Position numbers and translations under genes: made by a program. A DNA stretch of 64,000 nucleotides from Shewanella canadensis (lineage in GTDB: Bacteria > Pseudomonadota > Gammaproteobacteria > Enterobacterales > Shewanellaceae), in contig NZ_RXNU01000002.1 of assembly GCF_003966225.1 (NCBI RefSeq), forward strand, positions 248,001-312,000. Direction: 5' to 3'. Positions 8,259 to 17,288 of this stretch are shown in pieces. The stretch's first letter is position 1, and the number at the start of each line of letters is the position of its first letter. The notes beneath the pieces were generated by a model. It was not told the DNA's origin and ran no database searches. It saw only the letters and a program-made list of their open reading frames with translations.

Positions 8259-9638
8259 TCAACCTTCATTCGAAGGTAACCACACCCGCACACAAAGCCC
8301 TACATCGTCGCGGTTATGCAGGCTAATTCGGCCATCGTGGGCCTCGATGATCTCGCGGCACAAGGGTAAGCCTAAGCCGGTACCGGACTGTTTGGTCGAG
8401 TAGAAAGGTAACAGGGCCTGCTTGAGAACGTCCGGAGACATCCCCGCTCCCTCATCATTAATTTCGATACAGATCCCGGATGTGCCATCGACCAATATCG
8501 ACGCTTCAACACTCAAAGTTATACCTTCTGAAGCGGACCCCGATTCGTGGGCATTCTTAAGCAGGTTAAGCAGTACCTGCTCCATCTGAATAAGATCTAA
8601 ACTCCCCTGGGATTCGGGAAGTTTACCCACCAACTTAAACGCATAATGTTGACCCAGCTGCTCTGTGAGTTTATGCCAATCTACGACAGACTTTTTGGGC
8701 AGAGGCAACTTGGCGAAACGCGCGTAGTTGAAGATAAACTGGCTCAGATGGTTAGTGCGATCCTCAATGGTATCGAAGATCATCTTAAGTTTAGGATCGT
8801 TTAACTCCCGGGTGATCATACGTCCCGAGTTCACCATAGAGGCGATTGGCGCCACCGAATTGTTCAGCTCATGGCTGATGATGCGTATCACCTTCTTCCA
8901 CACCGCCACCTCCTGCCTGTTGAGCTCATGAGTCATCTGCTTCAGCAGCAACAGGTGGTGGTATTGTCCATTAAGCAGGAACTGACCCCGAGATAGGTGC
9001 CAGGTTTCATCTTCTCCCTCATCAAGGCCTGCCAGACTAAACAGGCCACCTTTGGGATTTTGTAATGCCCGGGCAAGCTCATCACTCACGGATTCAAGCA
9101 GGGTTGTCAGGTTCAAACCTTCGATGCGCGTTCCCTGGTTAAACAGGTGACGGGCCGCATCGTTAGCGTAAATGACCCTCTGCGCATCATCGAGCAGTAG
9201 CATCACATTGGGTGAACTCTGGATAACCTTATCGAGCAGGAGTTCGCGCTGGTAGATATATTGACGTTCCTGACGCAGACTGGCAGCAGATTCATTGAAG
9301 AGGGTCGCCAGGGCGCTGAGTTGCTCATCGCCGCTAACGGGAATGCTGACACTGAAGTCATTATCTTTAAAGTTGAGTAAGCCGACTTCCAGCGCCATCA
9401 GACTCGTGGCTAATTTACGGGTAACAAAATAACTCATCGCCCAGGACAGTGAGATGGTGGCCAGTAAAACCAGTGCCAGCGCCCCCCACTGCGTACCTTG
9501 ATCTTGAACAGGCTCAGACAAGAACAGTAAAGAGAGTAAAACACCCGACACGCTGGCAATCACAGTACCCAGTATCAGTTTAGTGCGTAATGCCAACCTC
9601 AAGTTAAAAGGTAATTTAACAGGCAACTCTATAGCCAT
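8259..9638 (-). CDS. Sensor histidine kinase, NtrY-like
   Basis: A 459-residue membrane kinase. Two transmembrane segments (about 21-43 and 49-71) are followed by HAMP-like and PAS-like regions (about 75-230), then HisKA with phosphoacceptor His in IRIISHELNNSVAPIASMV, and a HATPase with N-box NLLKNAHESG and G-boxes NDEGAGM and GTGLGLPL. Only a few residues lie between the two membrane segments, so there is no real periplasmic sensor; it probably senses within the membrane or through the PAS. It sits 127 bp downstream of the sigma54 response regulator, its evident partner, and behind the export operon. Confidence 0.92.
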   Translation of the reverse strand: MAIELPVKLPFNLRLALRTKLILGTVIASVSGVLLSLLFLSEPVQDQGTQWGALALVLLATISLSWAMSYFVTRKLATSLMALEVGLLNFKDNDFSVSIPVSGDEQLSALATLFNESAASLRQERQYIYQRELLLDKVIQSSPNVMLLLDDAQRVIYANDAARHLFNQGTRIEGLNLTTLLESVSDELARALQNPKGGLFSLAGLDEGEDETWHLSRGQFLLNGQYHHLLLLKQMTHELNRQEVAVWKKVIRIISHELNNSVAPIASMVNSGRMITRELNDPKLKMIFDTIEDRTNHLSQFIFNYARFAKLPLPKKSVVDWHKLTEQLGQHYAFKLVGKLPESQGSLDLIQMEQVLLNLLKNAHESGSASEGITLSVEASILVDGTSGICIEINDEGAGMSPDVLKQALLPFYSTKQSGTGLGLPLCREIIEAHDGRISLHNRDDVGLCVRVWLPSNEG

Positions 9639-9765
9639 AAGCGACTAACCACTCCTTTATGTTGTTGCTCTTGCAAGTTACTTATCGATACCAAACTTTT
9701 CCATACGCCTATCAACAGAGGGCTTGTCGACTTAGCCTTTAATATGAGAGCAGCCATTGCAAACG

Positions 9766-11280
9766 TTATTTATCGATACCAAACTTTTCCATGCGTCTAT
9801 ACAGAGCCTGTCGGCTGAGGCCGAGTGACTTGGCGACTCTGGCGATAATGCCACTGTGCTCGAGTAAAGCCTCTTCAATGCTCGCCTTGTCCAAAGGTTC
9901 CTTGTTCAGAGCCTCCTTGTTCAGAGCCTCCTTGTTCAAAGGCTGGGAACTTGTCGAATCGAGGGATTTTCCTGTGTTCATTTCGGCCAACGCCTGAGTT
10001 GAATAGGTGTTGTGGGCCTCATCCGCAGTGGGTTTATCGACACCCCCTGTTTGCTTATGCTCAACTTGGCTAAGCTCTGCCTGTCTATGCATAAGGCTGG
10101 CTCCCGAGCTCGTTATCAAGCCGAAATCTTCCACCGTTAACACGCTATCCTGCGCCAGTATCACCGCACGCTTGCAGACATTTTCGAGCTCTCTGACATT
10201 GCCCGGCCATTGATGCTCAACCAGCACCTGCTGAGTCTGTCTATTCAGTGAGAAGTTCGGGCCGATAAAATGGCCGACCAGAGGCAGAATATCGTCGCAG
10301 CGGGCATTGAGTGGCGGTAACGCCAACTCAATCACATTGAGTCGATAGAAGAGATCTTCACGAAAACGCCCAGTCCTGATCTCTTCGTCCAGCTCGGCAT
10401 TTGTGGCACTCAACACCCGCACATTCACTTTGCGGGTTTGATGGCTGCCTAAGCGTTCAAACTCACCGGTTTGCAGCACCCGCAGTAACTTTACCTGACC
10501 CGAAAGCGGTAAGTTACCTATCTCATCTAAAAACAGGGTACCGCCATCCGCCGCTTCGAAGCGACCAATACGGGTCTTGTTCGCCCCGGTAAACGCCCCC
10601 GCCTCAGCCCCAAACAGCTCCGCTTCTAGTAGCTCCATCGGCAGTGCGCCAATGTTCACCTTGATAAAGGGTTTACTCTTAAGGGAGGAGTTAGCATGAA
10701 TGATATCGGCCAGTTTATCTTTGCCGGCACCATTAGGGCCGGTGATAAGTACAGATACATCGGAGCGTGCTATCTGCAGCGCCAAATCGACACAGCGCTG
10801 CATGGCGCCACTGCCAAATACGATGCCACACAATTCCGCTCCCTTGATGGCGGACATGCGCTCATTTTCGACGCGCTTAAGCTGAGTATTGGCTTTTGAA
10901 AGTGTATGTAGCGAGATAAGGTTGTTGATACTGGTCAGCAACTTGGCATCCTCCCAAGGCTTCCCCATGTAATCTGCCGCGCCCTCTTTAACCAGCTCTA
11001 CCGCTATCTCTAACTGAGTCCATGCGGTCAATAATATGATGGGCAACTGAGGCTGAAGTGCTCTGATGGCATAAAACAGCGCTTTGCCCTCTTCACCCGA
11101 GGTGGTGTCTTGAGTGAAGTTCATATCCTGGACAACCAGAGAGATATCATGCAGTTCTATCAACTCCAAAGCTGTATCGGGGGATAAACAGGTGAGCGGT
11201 CGATAACCGTGAAGCTCCAACATCAGTGCCAATGCATTACACACGGCCTGGTTATCATCGACAATAAGAATCGTATCCAT
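9766..11280 (-). CDS. Sigma54-dependent response regulator, NtrC family
   Basis: 504 residues. REC domain with phosphoacceptor Asp in LVVQDMNF (about residue 52); AAA+ domain (about 150-390) with Walker A GPNGAGKD, the sigma54-contacting GAFTGA loop and Walker [12 protein letters not shown]; Fis-type HTH at the C-terminus ([19 protein letters not shown]). The Walker A ends in Lys-Asp where Lys-Ser/Thr or Glu is more common. The linker before the HTH contains a tandem 15-bp repeat (about 9903-9945) encoding LNKEA units. It should activate the sigma54 promoter at 16472-16487 through the TGTCCG sites at 16551-16618. Confidence 0.94.
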   Translation of the reverse strand: MDTILIVDDNQAVCNALALMLELHGYRPLTCLSPDTALELIELHDISLVVQDMNFTQDTTSGEEGKALFYAIRALQPQLPIILLTAWTQLEIAVELVKEGAADYMGKPWEDAKLLTSINNLISLHTLSKANTQLKRVENERMSAIKGAELCGIVFGSGAMQRCVDLALQIARSDVSVLITGPNGAGKDKLADIIHANSSLKSKPFIKVNIGALPMELLEAELFGAEAGAFTGANKTRIGRFEAADGGTLFLDEIGNLPLSGQVKLLRVLQTGEFERLGSHQTRKVNVRVLSATNAELDEEIRTGRFREDLFYRLNVIELALPPLNARCDDILPLVGHFIGPNFSLNRQTQQVLVEHQWPGNVRELENVCKRAVILAQDSVLTVEDFGLITSSGASLMHRQAELSQVEHKQTGGVDKPTADEAHNTYSTQALAEMNTGKSLDSTSSQPLNKEALNKEALNKEPLDKASIEEALLEHSGIIARVAKSLGLSRQALYRRMEKFGIDK

Positions 11281-11400
11281 ATCTTCTTTGATAATCTCTA
11301 TACCCGTTTAATAGTTGATAGTTAATCGTCGAGAGCACTTTCGTCGAAAGTGAATCGTTAAACATTGTCTAAACTGTTTTCAATGAGCTTAAAACTAACT

Positions 11401-11441
11401 GAAAGCGAAAGATAATTAAAGATTAATTCTCTTTCGCTTTC
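11401..11441 (-). terminator. Hairpin after the last export-operon gene
   Basis: A perfect 12-bp stem (GAAAGCGAAAGA with TCTTTCGCTTTC, 17-nt loop) begins 11 bp beyond the permease stop, with moderately T-rich sequence after it in the minus direction. It separates the transporter genes from the regulator genes and may attenuate rather than stop transcription. A second dyad, CACTTTC-GTC-GAAAGTG at 11336-11352, lies in the regulator's leader. Confidence 0.5.
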
Positions 11442-11452
11442 CATGCAGATAA

Positions 11453-12664
11453 TTAAACGCTTCGCGTCGCGATTGCAGGCGATATTCTCGCCGCTTTTCG
11501 AGCCGGCAAAATAACCGCAATGGTCGTTAGCACAATAAGCCCGGCAACCGTCATCAGCGGATAGATAAGATCTAATTGAGGTAAGCTGTATAGGCTCATC
11601 AGCTGTTGTCCTAGCAGAACCGCAACAAACCCGCCAATCACACCACCCACAAGACAGATAATATAGTTTTCCACCAGAAAGAAGCTAATGATGTCACGCT
11701 TCTTCGCGCCTAATGCACGGCGGGTACCTATCTGCTTAGTGCGGCGTTCAATGTTGAACATCACCATCCCCGCCAGACCCAGTGAAGTGATAAGTAACAG
11801 CAGTACCACCATCATAGACAATACCGTCGCCATCAACTCATGGTTACGATAAACACGCTTTCTATGCTCACTAATAAGTGTAAACCCTTCAATAACGCGA
11901 TTTCGATTATCTTTATGCAGCGTCGCAGGAATAGCCTCTTTAAGTTGAGCTAACGTCCCAACCTCAGCACGTACCAACACCTTAGTAAACACGTTAACCA
12001 GCTGAATATTTAAGATGACACTGTTATCCAGATATGAACTGTTAACCCAAGCGCCTTGTAACTTATCTACCACACCGATTATCTTGATTGGCATCTCACC
12101 AAAATCACCCGCATACATGATCTGGCCAATCGCAGGTTCATCTCCCCAGGTCTCTTTAGCAAACGCTTTTGACACTATGCCATGAGTCGCCAAGTCCGGA
12201 CTGCCAGTCAAGATCTCCTCCTCATAGAAGTTACGGCCTTCTATCAACTCCACACCTAAACTATTAACGATATGTTCGTCGCCATAATAGATGGCAGCAC
12301 CTTCTGTATCTTTAGCCGTTTCCTCACTGCTTCCTACGGTGTATCCCGATGACCAGCCACCACCACTCAATGGCACCATACTGGTTGTTGACGCATCAAT
12401 GACACCTGGCAAGTCTCGGATGGCTCGGATATCACGCTGAATTTGAGACTCGAGATCAATGTTGGTATCGAAGGTATAAAGTCGGAAATTAAAAACTTGA
12501 TCTTCGGCCGTGCCCGAATCTCTATCCATCAAAGCGATGCGTTCACTGATGATGAAGCTGGCATTGGCCACGATGGCGACCGATAGAATGATCTGAATAA
12601 GCAGCAAGATAGGGCCGCTCTTATTACGCATTAACGTACTCAAAATAGGTTTAATCTGTAACAT
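11453..12664 (-). CDS. ABC transporter permease, MacB/FtsX type (second permease)
   Basis: 403 residues. An N-terminal transmembrane segment (about 17-37) is followed by a large periplasmic MacB_PCD-like domain. Three C-terminal helices form an FtsX domain with the characteristic NIERRTKQIGTRRALGAKKRDI cytoplasmic segment. It pairs with the permease 25 bp upstream and shares its ATPase. MacB-type transporters use periplasmic conformational motion to export peptides, lipids or toxins through an outer-membrane channel; no TolC-like gene is in this operon. Confidence 0.9.
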   Translation of the reverse strand: MLQIKPILSTLMRNKSGPILLLIQIILSVAIVANASFIISERIALMDRDSGTAEDQVFNFRLYTFDTNIDLESQIQRDIRAIRDLPGVIDASTTSMVPLSGGGWSSGYTVGSSEETAKDTEGAAIYYGDEHIVNSLGVELIEGRNFYEEEILTGSPDLATHGIVSKAFAKETWGDEPAIGQIMYAGDFGEMPIKIIGVVDKLQGAWVNSSYLDNSVILNIQLVNVFTKVLVRAEVGTLAQLKEAIPATLHKDNRNRVIEGFTLISEHRKRVYRNHELMATVLSMMVVLLLLITSLGLAGMVMFNIERRTKQIGTRRALGAKKRDIISFFLVENYIICLVGGVIGGFVAVLLGQQLMSLYSLPQLDLIYPLMTVAGLIVLTTIAVILPARKAARISPAIATRSV

Positions 12665-12689
12665 AATGAATTCCTTTCTCTTACTCTAC

Positions 12690-13991
12690 TTATTGGCTCT
12701 TCAGATGAACGCTAGGATTCGTCGAACAGATCCTCAAAGCAGGATAAGTGCCGGCAACTAAAGCCGCAAAGATGGCGATAACAGGTGCAATTAACCACAT
12801 GCTGGTATCTAAGTGAGTCAAAGATTGCTCCAAGTCGAAACGCGAAGAGAGCAGCGATAATGAAACCCATGCCCACACTAAGCCAAGTACCCCACCACCG
12901 AAGCCTATCAAGCCCACCTCAACCATATGTTGAGAGAAGATCTGCGCACGGCTCGCACCAATGGCACGGCGTACACCGATTTCAGGCGCTCGCTTAAGAA
13001 ACTTAGCCAGTAGCAGGCCTAACATGTTAACCAGACAAACCACCAGAAAGAGGGCGCTGAGGCCAACCAAAATCTTATTATCTTCAGGCACTACTTCATT
13101 GAGTTCCAGCCACTGGGCAACATTGGACAGCTGCGCAGCCGCTTCCGGACTATCAAAACGGCCTATAAGCTGTTGCTGCTCCACATAGCGTTTCAACCAC
13201 TGAGCGTATTCGTCACGCTGTTTATCGTCTTGCACCTCTGCCCAAAATTGAATCCAATGCATCTCAGAATTTAAGCGTTGGCTGTAGTTATTAATTGACT
13301 CTCTTTTCCAGCTTTGATTATTTCCCCAGCTCTGAAACTCCTCTATAGGCGCTAACGAAAAGGGCACAAATATTTGCGCAGAATCTTTAAATGCTCCAGT
13401 GGTCACATCAAAGTAAAGTGGACTTGGGCTCCAGGTCTTAGTGACGCCGACGATTTGATAAGGCTTACTGTCCAGATATAGCGTCTTACCTATGCTGTCC
13501 TCGCCTGAAAATAACTGTTTATTAAGCACTTCATTGATCACGACTTGATAAAGCGCTTCGGTATCGACTCCCTTATCCCAGGCTTTACCGTAGATAAATG
13601 GCACTGAAAACATATCGAAGAAGTCGCTATCGGTCACTCGAACAGACTCTAACAAAGGTACAAAGTCAGGATCCTCGGTCTGTAGTGCTAATCCAGTGAT
13701 AAACATCGCCGTTTGACGCACTGGGACATCACTCTTACGCAGATTATAGGCATCTTGGTAGGTCAATTGGTTGTTGAACTCTTTCCACGCATCTTTACCT
13801 TGGCTCCAAAGCTGCACTGCAACCAGTTTATCGGAGCGTTCACCCGCAGGATTCTCTGACATTAGCTGATACACATTCAAGGTGGTGATGGTAATTCCTA
13901 TCCCGATTGAGATAGCTAACACCATCAAAAGTGACATCAAGGGCGTCTTCTTGATGCTGCGCCAGGCGAGATCCAGATAATAGAAAAACAT
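12690..13991 (-). CDS. ABC transporter permease, MacB/FtsX type (first permease)
   Basis: 433 residues with the same plan: transmembrane helix near 20-40, periplasmic MacB_PCD-like domain, then FtsX helices with RAPEIGVRRAIGASRAQIF. It starts 10 bp after the ATPase gene, so translation is probably coupled. Two separate permeases with one separate ATPase differ from E. coli MacB, where ATPase and permease are fused. The sequence divergence of the two permeases suggests a heterodimer. Confidence 0.9.
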   Translation of the reverse strand: MFFYYLDLAWRSIKKTPLMSLLMVLAISIGIGITITTLNVYQLMSENPAGERSDKLVAVQLWSQGKDAWKEFNNQLTYQDAYNLRKSDVPVRQTAMFITGLALQTEDPDFVPLLESVRVTDSDFFDMFSVPFIYGKAWDKGVDTEALYQVVINEVLNKQLFSGEDSIGKTLYLDSKPYQIVGVTKTWSPSPLYFDVTTGAFKDSAQIFVPFSLAPIEEFQSWGNNQSWKRESINNYSQRLNSEMHWIQFWAEVQDDKQRDEYAQWLKRYVEQQQLIGRFDSPEAAAQLSNVAQWLELNEVVPEDNKILVGLSALFLVVCLVNMLGLLLAKFLKRAPEIGVRRAIGASRAQIFSQHMVEVGLIGFGGGVLGLVWAWVSLSLLSSRFDLEQSLTHLDTSMWLIAPVIAIFAALVAGTYPALRICSTNPSVHLKSQ

Positions 13992-14001
13992 AGTCTTCTC
14001 C

Positions 14002-14775
14002 TTAGCTCGCCACTTTGTCTTGATTTAAAGACACATGAGATTCTGTCACCAGATGCGGCTTTTCACTGGCTCGCTCGCCTCCTTGATGCCCTTCTCCACT
14101 TTGGTACATAGTAAAATCACACACTTGGCCATCGACAATCTGAATATTGCGCTGGGCACGACGGGCAAGTTCTGCGTCGTGAGTGACCATGATAATCGTG
14201 GTTCCCGCCTTGTTAATATCCTCTAACAGCTCCATCACCTGACGCGCCATCATGCTGTCGAGATTACCAGTTGGCTCATCGGCAAGGAGGAATCTTGGCT
14301 CACCGGCTAAAGCACGGGCAATGGCCACACGTTGTTGCTGACCACCGGAAAGCTGAGAAGGAAGGTGCTTCATACGCGCCGCAAGACCAACCTGCTCTAA
14401 GGCCTTTTGTACTCGGCGCTTACGCTCTTTGGCATTGAAACCACGATAACGTAGCGGCACTTCCACATTTTCGGCTAAATTAAGATCCGGTATCAGATTG
14501 AATCCCTGAAAGATAAAGCCTATTTTCTCATTACGAATTGCCGCACTCTTGTTATCACTCATATTTGAGATATTGACGCCATCGAGAAAATAATCACCCT
14601 GGGTAAAGCCTTCAAGCAAGCCTGCAATATTGAGAAAGGTCGTTTTACCCGAACCGGATGGACCGGTAACCGCAACAAATTCGCCTTCTGCCACTTCTAA
14701 ATTAAAGTCACGCAGCGCGTGGGTCTCTACTAAGTCTGTTTTAAATACTTTGCTGATATTCTTCATCGATAACAT
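14002..14775 (-). CDS. ABC transporter ATP-binding protein, MacB/LolD type
   Basis: 257 residues. Walker A GPSGSGKTT, Q-loop, signature [15 protein letters not shown], Walker B FLLADEPTGNLD and H-loop VTHDAELA are all intact, and [14 protein letters not shown] with DEPTGNLD marks the LolD/MacB branch. The ATG at 14775 is preferred (AGGGA 9 nt upstream); an in-frame TTG lies two codons earlier. A C-terminal tail of about 30 residues follows the normal domain end. It powers the two permeases encoded immediately downstream. Confidence 0.93.
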   Translation of the reverse strand: MLSMKNISKVFKTDLVETHALRDFNLEVAEGEFVAVTGPSGSGKTTFLNIAGLLEGFTQGDYFLDGVNISNMSDNKSAAIRNEKIGFIFQGFNLIPDLNLAENVEVPLRYRGFNAKERKRRVQKALEQVGLAARMKHLPSQLSGGQQQRVAIARALAGEPRFLLADEPTGNLDSMMARQVMELLEDINKAGTTIIMVTHDAELARRAQRNIQIVDGQVCDFTMYQSGEGHQGGERASEKPHLVTESHVSLNQDKVAS

Positions 14776-14823
14776 GGTCAATATTCCCTATTTTTTATCG
14801 TTTAATTCTTTTATCTTTGTAAT

Positions 14824-14846
14824 TGTAGGAGCAGCTTTAGCTGCGA
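14824..14846. repeat. REP-like element with compensatory stem changes
   Basis: The usual GCGGCTTTAGCCGC core reads GCAGCTTTAGCTGC here: both stem arms changed so pairing is kept. A second hairpin, CCGGCTGAAGCCGG, follows directly (14857-14870). It lies between the small membrane-protein gene and the ATPase gene of one operon. Confidence 0.65.
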
Positions 14847-14871
14847 TGGACCTTCCCGGCTGAAGCCGGTC

Positions 14872-15135
14872 CTACCAGACTAAGGCCATCACTATTTTCT
14901 GTATAAACTCCGGGGCCTTCGTAGCAACATTAGTTCCTACATTAGCACCGACATTTGAGACCTCTGATAACGGCTCGGTCAGCTCTAAAACATTCAGGCC
15001 AAATACAAACCAATCACCGACATTCTGGGTCGAAACCTGTACCGCAACGAGCAGCAGCAATAGGGCTGTAACCGTTATAACCTTCTGTACGCTAAGAACT
15101 TTTCCCTCATTCATACTTTGATTTATTCTGTTCAT
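14872..15135 (-). CDS. Small single-pass membrane protein of the export operon (unknown)
   Basis: 87 residues starting MNRINQSMNEGKVLSVQK, followed by one strong transmembrane segment (about 17-36, VITVTALLLLLVAVQVS) and a polar tail rich in NVG/NVA repeats. The start at 15135 is set by AAGGAGA 6 nt upstream; the frame extends back into the adaptor gene but that part is not needed. It lies 10 bp after the adaptor gene and before the ATPase, so it is translated as part of the operon. I do not recognise the family; an accessory subunit of the exporter is an inference. Confidence 0.6.
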   Translation of the reverse strand: MNRINQSMNEGKVLSVQKVITVTALLLLLVAVQVSTQNVGDWFVFGLNVLELTEPLSEVSNVGANVGTNVATKAPEFIQKIVMALVW

Positions 15136-15145
15136 CTTGCTCTCC

Positions 15146-16411
15146 TTAGCGAACCAGCACTTGCTGTGCTTTGTTAAATGGTTGAATACTCGAAATAACC
15201 CACACATCTCCAGCCTTACCGCCTTGTAACACCTCGATATGGCTCATACTGCGGGCACCAAGTTGAATTGAAGTTTGCTCAGCGATATCACCGTTAATGG
15301 CATACACCTCTCTACCACCACCGGTTGAAACAAATGCGCCGCGTTTAACCATCAAGACATTAGGTCTGTTCTCCAACAATACCCGCGCCGACAACCTTTG
15401 GTTTTGACGAAGGTGAAGACGATCATCTTGCTCGAATCGCACTCGGGCGGTCACTTCACGGTTTCTCACTTCCGGCGAAATCGATGACAACTCCCCCACC
15501 AGACTCAGCGATCCGAAGCTCAGCTCAACCTTCATACCCAGACCCAGCTCATCGGCATAAGACTCAGGGACAGCGAGCTCTGCCTCGAAGGCACTCAAAT
15601 CGACTACGGTCAAAATTGGCTGACTCTGAGCGATACGCGCTTTCTGCTCCGTTAACCAGTTGCCGATAATGCCTCCCACCGGTGCCTCGATACTCAAGGC
15701 GGCAACCTGACGCTCAAGCTCTGTCACGACCAGCGCCTGACGGTTAACCTCAGCGGCTTTATTTTTAATCTCGAAAGTGAGTGTGTCTTTCATCAGCTCG
15801 GCTTCCTGCTTTGCATGAGCCGAAAGCAGCTTGGCCTTATAGAGGTCGTCTTTGCCTTTCTCAAAATCTATCTTAGAGATAAGCTTGTTAAGGATAAGCT
15901 CATCACCACGACGACTCTCTCGGTCGGCGGCGGCAAGGTCGACCTTAGCCATATCGATAGTCTGTTGTGCCTTGAGCTGTTGACGGCGGGCATCGAGGCG
16001 AGCACGCTCTAATGCGCTCTTCATTCCCTCTAACAGGGCTTCCTGCTGCTTCAGGCTATTGGTGAGTTTGTGGCTTTCGATAGTCGCGACCACATCACCC
16101 TTTTCGACGCGGTCACCGGGTTTAGCCAGTAGTGTGACCGTCCCCTGGTCGCTGCTATAGAGGATGGGGGCATTCGCGGCGACGATTTTACCCGTTGTAG
16201 CGATATCTCGTGTAAGTGTGCCCTGCTCCAGTGTGGCAAATCTAAGCTCACTTCGGCTAATAGACTCACTGACCTGACTGCCACCGACACTTGACCAAAC
16301 CAGTCCCGATACCAGCAACACGGCGACACCTGCCAGCAGAGGCCATTTCAATTTTCTTGTCAGACTCGCCTCTATTACCGTGTCCTGTCCGCTCGTATCC
16401 TGAATCATCAT
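15146..16411 (-). CDS. Periplasmic adaptor (HlyD/MacA family)
   Basis: 421 residues. A short cytoplasmic N-terminus and one transmembrane anchor (about 24-44) are followed by a lipoyl/barrel-sandwich half (LLAKPGDRVEKGDVVATI), a long alpha-helical hairpin (about 110-230), the second lipoyl half (IEAPVGGIIGNWL) and beta-barrel domains. It bridges the inner-membrane permeases to an outer-membrane channel. It is the first gene of the operon, and the sigma54 promoter and activator sites lie directly upstream. Second codon is also ATG; the first has AGGGA nearby. Confidence 0.92.
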   Translation of the reverse strand: MMIQDTSGQDTVIEASLTRKLKWPLLAGVAVLLVSGLVWSSVGGSQVSESISRSELRFATLEQGTLTRDIATTGKIVAANAPILYSSDQGTVTLLAKPGDRVEKGDVVATIESHKLTNSLKQQEALLEGMKSALERARLDARRQQLKAQQTIDMAKVDLAAADRESRRGDELILNKLISKIDFEKGKDDLYKAKLLSAHAKQEAELMKDTLTFEIKNKAAEVNRQALVVTELERQVAALSIEAPVGGIIGNWLTEQKARIAQSQPILTVVDLSAFEAELAVPESYADELGLGMKVELSFGSLSLVGELSSISPEVRNREVTARVRFEQDDRLHLRQNQRLSARVLLENRPNVLMVKRGAFVSTGGGREVYAINGDIAEQTSIQLGARSMSHIEVLQGGKAGDVWVISSIQPFNKAQQVLVR

Positions 16412-16471
16412 CTATCCCTAACTGTCCGTTTGGTCACTATTGTTTAAATAGCGCTGAATTAACACTTACAT

Positions 16472-16487
16472 TACAAGTAGCGTGCCA
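16472..16487 (-). promoter_or_regulatory. Sigma54 promoter of the export operon
   Basis: Read on the minus strand: TGGCACG-CTAC-TTGTA. This matches the TGGCACG-N4-TTGCA consensus with the correct GG/G spacing and one mismatch (GT for GC at -12). It lies about 60 bp upstream of the adaptor start. The activator with a GAFTGA loop is encoded at the end of the same cluster. Confidence 0.72.
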
Positions 16488-16550
16488 AAAACAATTAACA
16501 GCTTAATGTCAGCTACTTAGACGTTAACAGCTAATTTCAGACAACAGAAA

Positions 16551-16618
16551 GTGTCCGCGGACACAGGGGGAAAGTGTCCGATTTAAGGAAAAGATGTCCG
16601 ATATAGGGAAAGTGTCCG
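16551..16618 (-). promoter_or_regulatory. Upstream activator sites: four TGTCCG repeats
   Basis: A perfect 14-bp palindrome GTGTCCGCGGACAC (16551-16564) is followed by three half-sites (G/A)TGTCCG at 16574-16580, 16594-16600 and 16612-16618, each preceded by A-rich sequence. Start-to-start spacing is 23, 20 and 18 bp, roughly two helical turns. They lie about 65-130 bp upstream of the sigma54 promoter, the normal distance for enhancer sites of an NtrC-type activator. Confidence 0.7.
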
Positions 16619-16678
16619 GTTTTTTTAAACCAATAGTTACGAGTCGCGAGTTTCGAGGTCGAGGCCTGATATGACCCA

Positions 16679-16757
16679 TGTAGGAGCGGCTTTAGCCGCG
16701 AAGCTTTTAGGGTTCTAGGTTCGAGTACAGAGCTTGATATGACCCATGTAGGAGCGG
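16679..16757. repeat. REP copy followed by a truncated REP copy
   Basis: A full REP (16679-16702) is followed by a repeat of its left half (16747-16757), which breaks off mid-stem next to the YeeE-family stop codon at 16762. Both are preceded by the same TGATATGACCCA, so the second copy looks like a local duplication. Confidence 0.6.
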
Positions 16758-16761
16758 TTAA

Positions 16762-17256
16762 TTAACTCACCTTAACCAGATCCAGTTGGGCAGACTTGAG
16801 CAGCTTACCGATATAGAGACCAAACAGCATGGCCACGACAAACAGGCCGAGATTAATATCGAGAGTGGCAAGATTCACAATAGCCGGACCCGGACAGATC
16901 CCCACCATTCCCCAACCAAGACCGAAAAGAGCAGCCCCAAAAATCAACTGGCTATCTAAGGTTTTCTTTTCCGGGAGGTGGTACTTAACATCACATACTG
17001 GTGCCTGATTAGTCCCGATTCGAGGCTTAACCACGAGATAAAATAGTGACATATACACGGCCAAAGCACCTGTCATCACCACCATAAGTGACGGATCCCA
17101 GCTGCCGTTTGAGATACGACTGACATCGAGAAACCCTATCACCTTGGCGGGGTCGGCAAGCCCTGACACCAACAGGCCCGTGCCAAACAGCACACCACAG
17201 AGTAGTGCTGATGCTTTCCTCTTCATAGAACTGGCTTTCATCATAGAACGGCCCAT
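16762..17256 (-). CDS. YeeE/YedE-family sulfur transporter half, second subunit
   Basis: About 164 residues and four hydrophobic segments, with the C-terminal family motif GWGMVGICPGPAIVNL. The start at 17256 is chosen because AAAGGA lies just upstream; the open frame continues back over the upstream gene. YeeE (TsuA) imports thiosulfate in E. coli as a single longer protein; here it is split into two half-size proteins. It ends next to REP copies. Confidence 0.85.
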   Translation of the reverse strand: MGRSMMKASSMKRKASALLCGVLFGTGLLVSGLADPAKVIGFLDVSRISNGSWDPSLMVVMTGALAVYMSLFYLVVKPRIGTNQAPVCDVKYHLPEKKTLDSQLIFGAALFGLGWGMVGICPGPAIVNLATLDINLGLFVVAMLFGLYIGKLLKSAQLDLVKVS

Positions 17257-17288
17257 TATCCTTTCATTATTATTAATCACAGCGCCTA

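Noticed and set aside
8194..8403. 69-codon plus-strand frame
   Set aside because: It overlaps the kinase gene end antisense and has no coding character.
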